Assembly: GCF_014650435.1 (NCBI RefSeq)
Contig: NZ_BMUY01000018.1
Coordinates: 62,001 to 126,000 of the forward strand
Origin: Streptomyces tendae
Lineage (GTDB): Bacteria; Actinomycetota; Actinomycetes; Streptomycetales; Streptomycetaceae
Reading direction: 5' to 3'
Length of the DNA: 64,000 bases
The translations under genes and the position numbers were made by a program. Numbering within the stretch: the stretch's first letter is position 1; every line of letters begins with the position of its first letter. A model generated the notes under the pieces. That model did no database searches, was not told the DNA's origin, and was given only the letters and a program-made list of their open reading frames with translations. This document shows positions 1 through 7,863 of the stretch, in pieces.

Positions 1-1
1 C

Positions 2-427
2 CGGGGTTCGGCGGCCGATGTGGCGCTGCCGCCGACCTCGTCGGTGGACGCGGCGGCGGTGCGGCTGGAGTCGCTGCCGACGGGCGGGCGTACGCCGTTG
101 GCCGCCGGGCTGCTCAAGGCGCACGAGGTGCTGCGGGTGGAGCGGTTGCGGGATCCGGCGCGGCGGGCGCTGGTGGTCGTCGTGACGGACGGGCGGGCCA
201 CGGGTGGCCCCGAGCCCGTCGCGCTGGCGGGGCGTGCCGCGCGGCTGTTCGCCGCCGAGGGCACCGCCTCCGTCGTCGTGGACTGCGAGTCGGGGCCCGT
301 GCGGCTGGGGCTGGCCGGGCAGCTCGCGGGTGAGCTGGGCGGTACGGCGGTGACGCTGGACGAGTTGCGGGCGGACTCGATCGCCTCCCTCGTGAAGGAC
401 GTTCAGGGCAGCAGGAGGGCCGCGTAA
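2..427 (+). CDS. Magnesium/cobalt chelatase subunit D-like VWA protein (C-terminal part)
   Basis: This is the tail of a gene that enters from the left edge, about 141 residues, ending in TAA at 425-427. It is the end of a von Willebrand factor A domain as found in BchD/ChlD-type chelatase subunits. MIDAS-like residues are visible in TGGRTPLAAG and VVVTDGRATG. ChlD-like proteins act with a large chelatase subunit (CobN) and an AAA+ partner to insert the metal into the corrin ring. The last base of its stop is the first base of the next start (TAATG), so it is translationally coupled to cobO. The link to cobalt chelation rests on context. The AAA+ portion, if fused, would lie outside the window. 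Confidence 0.8.
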   Translation, partial: RGSAADVALPPTSSVDAAAVRLESLPTGGRTPLAAGLLKAHEVLRVERLRDPARRALVVVVTDGRATGGPEPVALAGRAARLFAAEGTASVVVDCESGPVRLGLAGQLAGELGGTAVTLDELRADSIASLVKDVQGSRRAA

Positions 428-1026
428 TGCCGCAGGGGAAGCCGAGCGTCGTACCGGACGACGGGCTGACGACCCGTCAGCGGCGCAATCGTCCGTTGGT
501 CGTCGTGCACACCGGCATCGGGAAGGGCAAGTCCACCGCCGCCTTCGGGCTGGCGCTGCGCGCCTGGAACCAGGGGTGGCCGATCGGGGTGTTCCAGTTC
601 GTCAAGTCGGCCAAGTGGAGGGTCGGCGAGGAGAACGCGCTGCGGGTGCTGGGCGCCAGCGGCGAGGGCGGGTCCGTCGACTGGCACAAGATGGGCGAGG
701 GCTGGTCATGGGTCCAGCGCGATGCCCAGATGGACAACGAGGAGAAGGCCCGGGAGGGCTGGGAGCAGGTCAAGCGGGACCTGGCCGCCGAGACGTACCA
801 GCTGTACGTGCTGGACGAGTTCGCCTACCCGATGCACTGGGGGTGGGTCGACACCGACGAGGTGGTGTCCGTGCTGCGGGCGCGGCCCGGGACCCAGCAC
901 GTCGTGATCACCGGGCGGAACGCGCCCGACGCCCTCGTGGACTTCGCCGATCTCGTCACCGACATGTCCAAGGTCAAGCATCCGATGGACGCGGGGCAGA
1001 AGGGGCAGAGGGGCATCGAGTGGTGA
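427..1026 (+). CDS. cobO: Cob(I)yrinic acid a,c-diamide adenosyltransferase
   Basis: The 199-residue protein matches the length of CobO/BtuR-type corrinoid adenosyltransferases. A P-loop, GIGKGKSTAAFG, lies at about residues 30-41. The family transfers the 5'-deoxyadenosyl group from ATP to the reduced cobalt of cobyrinic acid a,c-diamide in the cytoplasm. Later conserved blocks include YVLDEFAYP and VVITGRNAP. The ATG overlaps the upstream stop by one base, and its own TGA overlaps the GTG of cobB, so it sits inside a tightly coupled operon. Identification is firm. Confidence 0.95.
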   Translation: MPQGKPSVVPDDGLTTRQRRNRPLVVVHTGIGKGKSTAAFGLALRAWNQGWPIGVFQFVKSAKWRVGEENALRVLGASGEGGSVDWHKMGEGWSWVQRDAQMDNEEKAREGWEQVKRDLAAETYQLYVLDEFAYPMHWGWVDTDEVVSVLRARPGTQHVVITGRNAPDALVDFADLVTDMSKVKHPMDAGQKGQRGIEW

Positions 1027-2447
1027 CCTCTCCGGACTCCGGTGTTCCCCGGCTGGTCATCGCCGCGCCCTCGTCCGGGAGCGGCAAGACCACCGTTGCC
1101 ACCGGGCTGATGGCCGCGCTCACCGGGCGCGGGCTCGCCGTGTCGCCGCACAAGGTCGGGCCCGACTACATCGACCCCGGGTACCACGCGCTCGCGACCG
1201 GGCGGGTGGGGCGCAACCTCGACGCGTACCTGTGCGGGCCCGAGCTGGTCGGGCCGCTGTTCCTGCACGGGGCGCGCGGGTGCGACATCGCCGTGGTCGA
1301 GGGGGTGATGGGGCTGTACGACGGTGCCGCCGGGGAGGGCGAGCTGGCGTCCACCGCGCAGGTCGCGAAGCTGCTGCGGGCGCCGGTGGTGCTGGTCGTG
1401 GACGCGTCGTCGCAGTCGCGGTCGGTGGCGGCGCTGGTGCACGGGTTCGTGTCCTGGGACCCGGAGGTGCGGATCGGGGGCGTGATCCTGAACAAGGTCG
1501 CGTCCGATCGGCACGAGGGGTTGTTGCGGGAGGCGGTGGACTCCGTCGGGGTGCCGGTGCTGGGGGTTTTGCGGAGGGCTCCGCAGGTGGACGTGCCCGC
1601 CCGGCACCTGGGGTTGGTTCCCGTTGCCGAGCGGGGCTCGGAGGCGGTGGATGCCGTTACGGCGATGGGTGCGCAGGTTGCCGCCGGGTGTGACCTGGAC
1701 GCGTTGGTCGGGTTGGCGCGGGCTGCCGGGCCGTTGCCAGGGGGCTCCGCCCCCTGGGCCCCCGGGCCTATGCCCACCCTCCCCCACGCTCGAATGCGCT
1801 CGCGCGGGGGGACCCCCATCCCATCTCGGTCGGTCAAGAAGTCGACGCCACGCGTTGCCGTCGCCGGAGGAGCGGCCTTCACGTTCTCCTACGCCGAGCA
1901 CACCGAACTGCTCGCCGCCGCCGGGGCCGAGGTCGTCACGTTCGACCCGTTGCGGGACGAGGAGTTGCCCGAGGGGACCGCGGGGCTCGTCATCGGGGGC
2001 GGGTTCCCCGAGGTGTACGCCTCCGAGCTGTCCGCCAACGAAGGGCTGCGGAAGTCCGTCGCCGAGCTGGCGCTGAGCGGTGCTCCCGTCGCCGCCGAGT
2101 GTGCGGGGCTGCTGTATCTGTGCCGTGAGCTGGACGGACTGCCGATGTGCGGGGTGCTGGACGCCTCCGCGCGGATGTCGGAGCGGTTGACCCTGGGGTA
2201 CCGGGACGCCGTGGCCGTGTCCGACAGTGCGCTGGCCGGCGCGGGGACGCGGATGCGGGGGCACGAGTTCCACCGGACCGTGGTGGAGCCGGGGGCCGGG
2301 GCCGCGCCGGCGTGGGGGATGCGGGCGCCGGAGCGGCGCGTCGAGGGATTCGTGGAGCGCGGTGTGCACGCGAGTTATCTGCACACGCACTGGGCGGCCG
2401 AGCCCGGTGTGGCCCGTCGGTTCGTGGAGAGGTGCCGGACGTCATGA
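1023..2447 (+). CDS. cobB: Cobyrinate a,c-diamide synthase, with an in-frame repeat insertion
   Basis: This enzyme amidates the a and c side chains of cobyrinate using glutamine and ATP. The N-terminal CbiA-type domain carries the P-loop APSSGSGKTT. The C-terminal class I glutamine amidotransferase domain has its nucleophile in AAECAGLLYL and the conserved GHEFHRT segment. The start is GTG at 1023 (GTG at 1020 is also in frame), overlapping the cobO stop, and the stop overlaps the cobI ATG. Oddity: between the two domains (about 1735-1843) the reading frame runs through a GC-rich palindromic element of the kind normally found between Streptomyces genes. It adds roughly 36 residues of proline/arginine-rich linker without breaking the frame. 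About 474 residues in total. CobB identity is certain; the effect of the linker is unknown. Confidence 0.94.
   Translation: MTSPDSGVPRLVIAAPSSGSGKTTVATGLMAALTGRGLAVSPHKVGPDYIDPGYHALATGRVGRNLDAYLCGPELVGPLFLHGARGCDIAVVEGVMGLYDGAAGEGELASTAQVAKLLRAPVVLVVDASSQSRSVAALVHGFVSWDPEVRIGGVILNKVASDRHEGLLREAVDSVGVPVLGVLRRAPQVDVPARHLGLVPVAERGSEAVDAVTAMGAQVAAGCDLDALVGLARAAGPLPGGSAPWAPGPMPTLPHARMRSRGGTPIPSRSVKKSTPRVAVAGGAAFTFSYAEHTELLAAAGAEVVTFDPLRDEELPEGTAGLVIGGGFPEVYASELSANEGLRKSVAELALSGAPVAAECAGLLYLCRELDGLPMCGVLDASARMSERLTLGYRDAVAVSDSALAGAGTRMRGHEFHRTVVEPGAGAAPAWGMRAPERRVEGFVERGVHASYLHTHWAAEPGVARRFVERCRTS
1737..1822. repeat. Palindromic repeat element inside cobB
   Basis: A perfect 9-bp inverted repeat (CCAGGGGGC, 3-nt loop, GCCCCCTGG) occupies 1737-1757. 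It is followed by a second, imperfect hairpin (TCCCCC near 1785 with GGGGGA near 1822). Both resemble dispersed intergenic elements common in Streptomyces. Its length in the gene is a multiple of three, and it falls exactly at the interdomain junction of CobB. Confidence 0.75.
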
Positions 2448-3193
2448 GCAGCAGGCTGATCGGGGTGGGGGTCGGGCCCGGGGACCCCGAGCTGGTGACC
2501 GTGAAGGGCGTCAACGCCTTGCGGGACGCCGATGTCGTCGTGGTGCCCGTGATGGCCGCCCCCGACGGGAGGGACGGCGGTGAGCCCGGGCGCGCCGAGG
2601 CGACCGTGCTGCACTACGTGGGCGCGGAGAACGTCGTACGGGTGGTGTTCGCGCTGAACGAGCGCGCCGACCGGGCGCGGCGCGAGGCTGCCTGGGACGC
2701 GGCCGGGGAGCGGGTGGCCGGGCTGCTGCGGGAGCATGCCGCCGTAGCCTTCGCGACCATCGGCGATCCCAACGTGTATTCCACCTTCACCTATCTCGCG
2801 CAGACCGTGGGCGCGCTCGTGCCGGGGACGGTCGTGGAGACGGTGCCCGGGATCACCGCCATGCAGGACCTCGCGGCGCGGTCGGGGGCGGTGCTGACCG
2901 AGGGCACCGAGCCGTTGACGCTGGTGCCGGTCACGGCGGGGGCCGCCGTGCTCAAGGAGGCGCTGCACGGGCCCGGCACGGTCGTCGCCTACAAGTTCGG
3001 CCGGCAGGCTGTCGAGGTGGCCGAGGCACTGCGGGAGAGCGGGCGCCTGGACGACGCCGTGTGGGGGTCGGCGCTCGGGCTGCCGGAGGAGTCCGTACGG
3101 CCGGCCGGTGAGCTGGACGGGGCGCCGCTGCCGTATCTGTCGACGCTCATCGCGCCCGCGCGGCGCGAGGGCGGGCGGGGCGGGAAGCTGTGA
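2444..3193 (+). CDS. cobI: Precorrin-2 C20-methyltransferase
   Basis: A 249-residue tetrapyrrole (SAM-dependent) methylase. The first glycine-rich motif GVGVGPGDPEL is at residues 7-17. The family motif ATIGDPNVYSTF occurs near residue 105, and ETVPGITAMQ near 128. These are typical of CobI/CbiL, which methylates C20 of precorrin-2. The ATG overlaps the cobB stop (ATGA). The next gene on the right is on the opposite strand, so this is the last gene of the first co-directional block. CobI/CbiL is preferred over other ring methylases from the long form of the GDP motif; confidence is high but not absolute. Confidence 0.9.
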   Translation: MSSRLIGVGVGPGDPELVTVKGVNALRDADVVVVPVMAAPDGRDGGEPGRAEATVLHYVGAENVVRVVFALNERADRARREAAWDAAGERVAGLLREHAAVAFATIGDPNVYSTFTYLAQTVGALVPGTVVETVPGITAMQDLAARSGAVLTEGTEPLTLVPVTAGAAVLKEALHGPGTVVAYKFGRQAVEVAEALRESGRLDDAVWGSALGLPEESVRPAGELDGAPLPYLSTLIAPARREGGRGGKL

Positions 3194-3213
3194 CCGCCTC
3201 CCGTTCCCGACGC

Positions 3214-3942
3214 TCACTCCGCGATGCCCACCACCAGCCAGATGAACGCCGCGCCCGCGACCGTGCACAGCAGGGTCGAGCGGGCGGGGTGCTCGTGGTG
3301 GGCCTCGGGGAGGATCTCGGCCGCGGCGAGGTAGAGGAGTACGCCGCCGAAGAGGCCGAGATAGGCGCCGAGCGCGCCCTCCGGGATGGTGAAGAGGAGA
3401 GTGGAGGACGCGCCGAGGACGGGGGCGATCGCGTCGGCGACCAGCATCGCGACGGCGCGGCGGCGGGCGTTGCCGTACAGGCTGGTCAGTGTGTAGGTGT
3501 TGAAGCCGTCCGCGAAGTCGTGGGCGATCACGGCCAGCGCGACCGCCGCGCCCATGCCGCCGCCGACCTGGAAGGCCGCGCCGATCGCCACGCCGTCCAT
3601 GGCGCTGTGACCGACCATCGCGGCCGCGGCCGTCAGGCCCACCTCGGGCGAGCGGTGGCCGTGCTCGTCGGCCCCGTGCGCGGCGCGGCGGGCCGCCAGC
3701 AGGCGTTCCACCAGGTGCGCGAGCAGGAATCCGGCGACGAAGAGCAGCAGGGCCGCGGGCACGCCGAACACCTCGTCGCCCGCCGCCTCCAGCGCTTCCG
3801 GCAGCAGGTCGAGACCGACCACGCCGAGCATGAGGCCGCCGGCCAGACCCAGGACCAGGTGGCGCCGGTCGGTCACGCGCTGTGCCGTCCAGCCGCCGGC
3901 CAGCGTCATCAGGAACGCGCCGAGCGCGACGAAGACCGCCAT
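3214..3942 (-). CDS. ZIP-family divalent metal transporter
   Basis: An integral membrane protein of about 242 residues with seven to eight predicted helices. The family hallmarks are the helix IV motif HSAMDGVAIG and the helix V motif HDFADGFN, the metal-binding histidine/aspartate pairs of ZIP importers. Between helices III and IV is a short histidine-bearing loop (AAHGADEHGHRS). ZIP proteins move Zn, Fe, Mn or Co into the cytoplasm. Its position between cobI and cobM makes cobalt supply an attractive guess, but the sequence alone does not show the substrate. I chose ATG 3942; a TTG at 3993 would add 17 residues and lacks a ribosome site. It converges on cobI and is divergent from cobM. Confidence 0.85.
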   Translation of the reverse strand: MAVFVALGAFLMTLAGGWTAQRVTDRRHLVLGLAGGLMLGVVGLDLLPEALEAAGDEVFGVPAALLLFVAGFLLAHLVERLLAARRAAHGADEHGHRSPEVGLTAAAAMVGHSAMDGVAIGAAFQVGGGMGAAVALAVIAHDFADGFNTYTLTSLYGNARRRAVAMLVADAIAPVLGASSTLLFTIPEGALGAYLGLFGGVLLYLAAAEILPEAHHEHPARSTLLCTVAGAAFIWLVVGIAE

Positions 3943-4033
3943 GCGCCCTTGGTATCCGATCACACCGCGTTCACGCGCGTACGACAGCAGCAACCGCAGT
4001 AAATATGCGCAGCGCGCACAGGACCAGGATGCA

Positions 4034-4042
4034 CAGGAGAGG
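4034..4042 (+). promoter_or_regulatory. Ribosome binding site of cobM
   Basis: AGGAGAGGA lies about 10 bases before ATG 4053 and fixes the start of cobM. Longer in-frame extensions upstream have no such signal. Confidence 0.7.
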
Positions 4043-4052
4043 ACCGAAAACG

Positions 4053-4865
4053 ATGGATTCCGAGGCCAGGGTGACCTTCGTCGGTGCCGGTCCCGGCGCC
4101 GCCGACCTGCTGACGTTCCGTGCGGCGCGTGCCATCGCCGAGGCGGACGTGGTGATCTGGGCGGCGAGCCTCGTCCAGGCGGAGGTGCTCCAGCACGCGC
4201 GCGAGGGCGCCGAGGTGCTGGACTCGGCGACGATGTCGCTGGAGGACGTCGTCGCCGTGTACCGGCGGGCCCGGGAGCAGGGGCTGCGGGTGGCCCGTAT
4301 CCACTCCGGCGACCCGGCCTTGTGGGGCGGTACGCAGGAGCAGCTCGACCGGTGCGCGGAGCTCGGTGTCGCGACCGAGGTGGTGCCCGGGGTCTCCGCG
4401 TTCTCGGCCGTGGCCGCGCTCGCGCAGCGGGAGCTGACCATCCCGGAGGTCGCGCAGTCGGTGGTCCTCACCCGGCTCGGCGGGGGCAAGACGCCGATGC
4501 CGCCCGGGGAGGAGGTCCGCGAGTTCGCGAAGCACGGCACGACCATGGCGGTCTTCCTGTCGGCGGCCCGCAGCGGTCAGCTGGTGCGGGAGCTGCTGGA
4601 GGGCGGCTACCCGACCGAGACGCCGGTCGTCGTCGCCTACCAGGCGACCTGGCCGGAGGAGCTGGTCGTGCGGTGCACGATCGGGACGCTGGAGGAGACG
4701 GTCAAGGAGCACAAGCTCTGGAAGCACACCCTGTTCCTGGTCGGCCCGGCCCTCGACGCGCACGGCACCCGCTCGCACCTCTACCACCCGGGGCACTTCC
4801 ACGGCTATCGCAAGGCCGACCCACAGTCGCGCCGGGAGCTGCGCTCGCGGGGTGCGAGCACGTGA
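4053..4865 (+). CDS. cobM: Precorrin-4 C11-methyltransferase
   Basis: A 270-residue SAM-dependent corrin methylase. Motifs: VGAGPGAADLLT at residues 10-21, ARIHSGDPALWGG near 80 and VVPGVSAFSA near 106. The C-terminal block AYQATWPEE is characteristic of CobM/CbiF. It methylates C11 of precorrin-4. A strong ribosome site precedes ATG 4053, and the gene is divergent from the ZIP transporter with about 110 bp between them, so this second half of the cobalamin block probably has its own promoter. The stop TGA overlaps the GTG of cobL. Confidence 0.93.
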   Translation: MDSEARVTFVGAGPGAADLLTFRAARAIAEADVVIWAASLVQAEVLQHAREGAEVLDSATMSLEDVVAVYRRAREQGLRVARIHSGDPALWGGTQEQLDRCAELGVATEVVPGVSAFSAVAALAQRELTIPEVAQSVVLTRLGGGKTPMPPGEEVREFAKHGTTMAVFLSAARSGQLVRELLEGGYPTETPVVVAYQATWPEELVVRCTIGTLEETVKEHKLWKHTLFLVGPALDAHGTRSHLYHPGHFHGYRKADPQSRRELRSRGAST

Positions 4866-6097
4866 TCACCGTGGTCGGGGCGGGGACCGGTGGCCCGCTG
4901 CCCGAGGACGTGGCCGCCGACGCGGAGCTGGTCGTCGGCGGGCGGCGGCACCTGGACGCCGTACGGCTGCCCCGGGGGGCCCGCACGGTGGTCCTCGGGG
5001 CGTTGGCGCCCGCCCTGGACACGGTCGCGGAGTACGTCGCCGAGGAGCGGCCGGTGACCGTGCTGGCCTCCGGTGACCCGGGGTTCTTCGGGATCGTGCG
5101 GGCGCTGGCCGAGCGGTTCGGCCCGGAGCGGCTGGACGTGCGGCCGGGGGTCTCCTCCGTCGCCGCGGCCTTCGCTCGGGTGGGGCTGCCGTGGGACGAC
5201 GCCGTGGTGGCGAGCGCGCACGGGCGGGACCTCGGGACGGCGGTGCACCTGTGCCGGGCGCATCCCAAGGTCGCCGTGCTGACCGGGCCCGGGGCCGGTC
5301 CCGCGGAGCTGGGGGCCGCGCTCGGGTCCGACGGGCGGGTGTTCGTCGTCGCGTCCGCGCTGGGCTCGGCCGAGGAGCGGGTGGAGCGGGTGACGCCCGC
5401 CGAGGCGGCCGTACGGGACTGGGGGTCGGCGGTGAGCGTGGTGCTGTGCCTGGACGAGGCGCGGGCGCTGGGACCGGTGCGCTCGGTGGCCGGGCCGCGG
5501 CCGGGGCCAGCGGGGTGGGCGCTGGACGAGGCGGAGTTCACCCACCGCGACTCCATGATCACCAAGTTCGAGGTGCGGGCGCTGGCGCTGGCCCGGCTCG
5601 GTCCCCGCCCCGGCGACCTGGTGTGGGACGTCGGCGCGGGCTCCGGTTCGGTGGGCGTGGAGTGCGCGCGGCTGGGTGCCGCCGTCACCGCCGTCGAGAA
5701 GACGCCGGACGGGGTCGGGCGGATCCGTGCCAACGCCGCCGCGCACGGTGTGGACGTGCGGGTGGTGCACGGGTCGGCGCCCGCCGTCCTGTCCGGCCTG
5801 GACGAGGAGCCGGACGCGGTGTTCGTGGGCGGTGGGGGGCGCGAACTGCCCGCGATCGTCGCCGCGTGCGCGGGGCGGGCCCGGCGTGCCGTGGTCGTCG
5901 CGATGGCCGCGCTGGACCGGGTGCCCGCGGCCCGTCGGGCGCTGCTCGACGCCGGTCTCGACTGCGACGGGGTGCTGTTGCAGTCCTCGCGGCTCGCGCC
6001 GCTGCCGGGGGACGTGACCCGGCTCGCGGCCTCCAATCCCGTCTTCCTGCTGTGGGGCGTCAGGCCGCACGGCCGTACCGAAGGAGTTGCCCCTTGA
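4862..6097 (+). CDS. cobL: Precorrin-6Y C5,15-methyltransferase (decarboxylating)
   Basis: A 411-residue two-domain enzyme, the usual CobL fusion of CbiE and CbiT. The N-terminal tetrapyrrole methylase domain has VGAGTGGPLP and LASGDPGFFGI. The C-terminal class I methyltransferase domain starts near residue 235 (FTHRDSMITKFEVRA) and has the SAM motif VWDVGAGSGSVGVE. It methylates C5 and C15 and removes the C12 acetate carboxyl. GTG 4862 overlaps the cobM stop (GTGA), and the TGA overlaps the TTG of the next gene. Confidence 0.94.
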   Translation: MITVVGAGTGGPLPEDVAADAELVVGGRRHLDAVRLPRGARTVVLGALAPALDTVAEYVAEERPVTVLASGDPGFFGIVRALAERFGPERLDVRPGVSSVAAAFARVGLPWDDAVVASAHGRDLGTAVHLCRAHPKVAVLTGPGAGPAELGAALGSDGRVFVVASALGSAEERVERVTPAEAAVRDWGSAVSVVLCLDEARALGPVRSVAGPRPGPAGWALDEAEFTHRDSMITKFEVRALALARLGPRPGDLVWDVGAGSGSVGVECARLGAAVTAVEKTPDGVGRIRANAAAHGVDVRVVHGSAPAVLSGLDEEPDAVFVGGGGRELPAIVAACAGRARRAVVVAMAALDRVPAARRALLDAGLDCDGVLLQSSRLAPLPGDVTRLAASNPVFLLWGVRPHGRTEGVAP

Positions 6098-7863
6098 TCG
6101 GGCTCATTTCCGCCACGGCGGCGGGAGCGGCGGCGCGGGACCGGCTGGCCGCGGCGTGGCCGGACCGCACGCGGGTGTACGAGGGTCCCGTCGGGGACGC
6201 CGTGCGGTCGGCGTTCGCCGAGTGCGAGCGGCTGGTGTGCTTCCTGGCCACGGGGGCCGTGGTCCGGCTGGTGGCGCCGCTGCTCGGCGACAAGCGGACC
6301 GACCCGGGTGTGGTGTGCGTCGACGAGGGCGGGCGGTTCGCCGTGTCCCTGGTCGGCGGGCACGGCGGCGGCGCCAACGAACTGGCCCGCGCGGTCGGCG
6401 AGGTGCTGGGTGCGGAGCCGGTGGTGACGACGGCGACCGACGCGGTCGGGCTGGCCGGTCTGGACACGCTGGGGCTGCCCGTCGAGGGCGACGTCGCCGG
6501 GGTGTCGCGGGCCCTGCTGGACGGCGAGCCGGTGGCGCTGCGGGCGGAGGTGGCGTGGCCGCTGCCGCCGCTGCCGGTGACCGCCACAGGGGCCTACGGG
6601 ATCCGGGTGACGGACCGTGCGGTGGACCCGGCCGAGGGCGAGGTCGTCCTGCGGCCGCCGTCCCTGGTCGTCGGGGTCGGTGCGTCCCGGGGCGCTCCGG
6701 TGGACGAGGTGCTCGGCCTGGTGGAGGCCGCCCTGCGCGAGGCGGGGCTGTCGGCCGCGTCGGTCGCCGAGCTGGCCACCGTGGACGCCAAGGCGGAGGA
6801 GCCCGGGATCGTCGGGGCCGCCGCGCGGCTGGGCGTGCCCCTGGTGACGTATCCCGCCGACGAGTTGGCCGGTGTCGAGGTCCCCAACCCCTCGGACGCG
6901 CCGCTCGCCGCCGTGGGCACCCCGTCGGTCGCGGAGGCGGCGGCGCTGGTGCGCGGGGGTGAACTGCTCGTGCCCAAGCGGAAGTCGGCGGCGGTGCCCG
7001 CGATGGCGACCTGCGCGGTGGTACGGCGCCCCGGGCGCGGGCGGCTCGCGGTGGTCGGGCTCGGTCCCGGCGCCCGGGACCTGGTGACGCCGCGGGCGCG
7101 GGCGGAGCTGCGGCGGGCGTCGGTACTGGTCGGGCTCGACCAGTACGTCGACCAGATCCGCGACCTGCTGCGGCCCGGCACCCGGGTGCTGGAGTCGGGG
7201 CTCGGCGCCGAGGAGGAGCGGGCCCGGACCGCGGTCGAACAGGCGCGGCGCGGGCACGCCGTGGCGCTGATCGGCAGCGGGGACGCAGGGGTGTACGCCA
7301 TGGCCTCGCCGGCGCTGGCGGAGGCGTCCGACGACATCGACGTGGTCGGGGTGCCGGGCGTGACGGCGGCGCTGGCGGCCGGGGCGATCCTGGGCGCGCC
7401 GCTCGGCCACGACCACGTGTCGATCAGCCTGTCCGACCTGCACACGCCGTGGGAGGTCATCGAGCGCCGGGTGCGGGCGGCGGCGGAGGCGGACCTCGTC
7501 GTGACGTTCTACAACCCGCGCAGCCGGGGCCGCGACTGGCAGCTGCCCAAGGCGCTGGCGATCCTCGCGGAGCACCGGGAGCCGTCGACTCCGGTGGGCG
7601 TGGTGCGCAACGCGTCGCGCGCCGACGAGTCGAGCCGCCTGTCGACGCTGGCCGCCCTCGACCCGGCGACCGTCGACATGATGACCGTCGTGACGGTGGG
7701 CAACACCGCGACCCGGGAGATCTCCGGGCGCATGGTGACACCGCGCGGCTACCGCTGGCAGGAGGACCCGGCGACCCGCCGCTCCCCTGTCGCCGCTTCC
7801 CGGACCTCCGGGTCCGGGGCGTCCGCATCAGAGACATTCGAGACATCCGAGGAGACCCTGTGA
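6094..7863 (+). CDS. cobJ: CbiG-CobJ fusion: cobalt-precorrin-5A hydrolase / precorrin-3B C17-methyltransferase
   Basis: A 589-residue fusion. The first 310 or so residues are CbiG-like: the N-terminal part has CFLATGAVVRLVAPLL and VSLVGGHGGGANELA, and the C-terminal part VVGVGASRGAPVDEV. From about residue 317 a tetrapyrrole methylase domain follows, with VVGLGPGARDLVTPRA, LIGSGDAGVYAMA, GVPGVTAALAAGA and TFYNPRSRGR, typical of CobJ/CbiH. CbiG belongs to the anaerobic (early-cobalt) route, whereas the companions here are named for the aerobic route; such mixtures are known in actinobacteria. Start is TTG 6094, supported by AAGGAG at 6081-6086. The last 30 residues are a low-complexity Ser/Glu/Thr tail. 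Confidence 0.92.
   Translation: MIGLISATAAGAAARDRLAAAWPDRTRVYEGPVGDAVRSAFAECERLVCFLATGAVVRLVAPLLGDKRTDPGVVCVDEGGRFAVSLVGGHGGGANELARAVGEVLGAEPVVTTATDAVGLAGLDTLGLPVEGDVAGVSRALLDGEPVALRAEVAWPLPPLPVTATGAYGIRVTDRAVDPAEGEVVLRPPSLVVGVGASRGAPVDEVLGLVEAALREAGLSAASVAELATVDAKAEEPGIVGAAARLGVPLVTYPADELAGVEVPNPSDAPLAAVGTPSVAEAAALVRGGELLVPKRKSAAVPAMATCAVVRRPGRGRLAVVGLGPGARDLVTPRARAELRRASVLVGLDQYVDQIRDLLRPGTRVLESGLGAEEERARTAVEQARRGHAVALIGSGDAGVYAMASPALAEASDDIDVVGVPGVTAALAAGAILGAPLGHDHVSISLSDLHTPWEVIERRVRAAAEADLVVTFYNPRSRGRDWQLPKALAILAEHREPSTPVGVVRNASRADESSRLSTLAALDPATVDMMTVVTVGNTATREISGRMVTPRGYRWQEDPATRRSPVAASRTSGSGASASETFETSEETL

Noticed and set aside
3190..4002. Long open frames opposite or overlapping real genes (for example opposite the ZIP gene, and many Arg/Pro/Gly-rich frames elsewhere)
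   Set aside because: High GC makes antisense frames stay open. Their composition is Arg/Gly/Pro-rich, they have no recognisable motifs, and the opposite frame encodes a clear family member.
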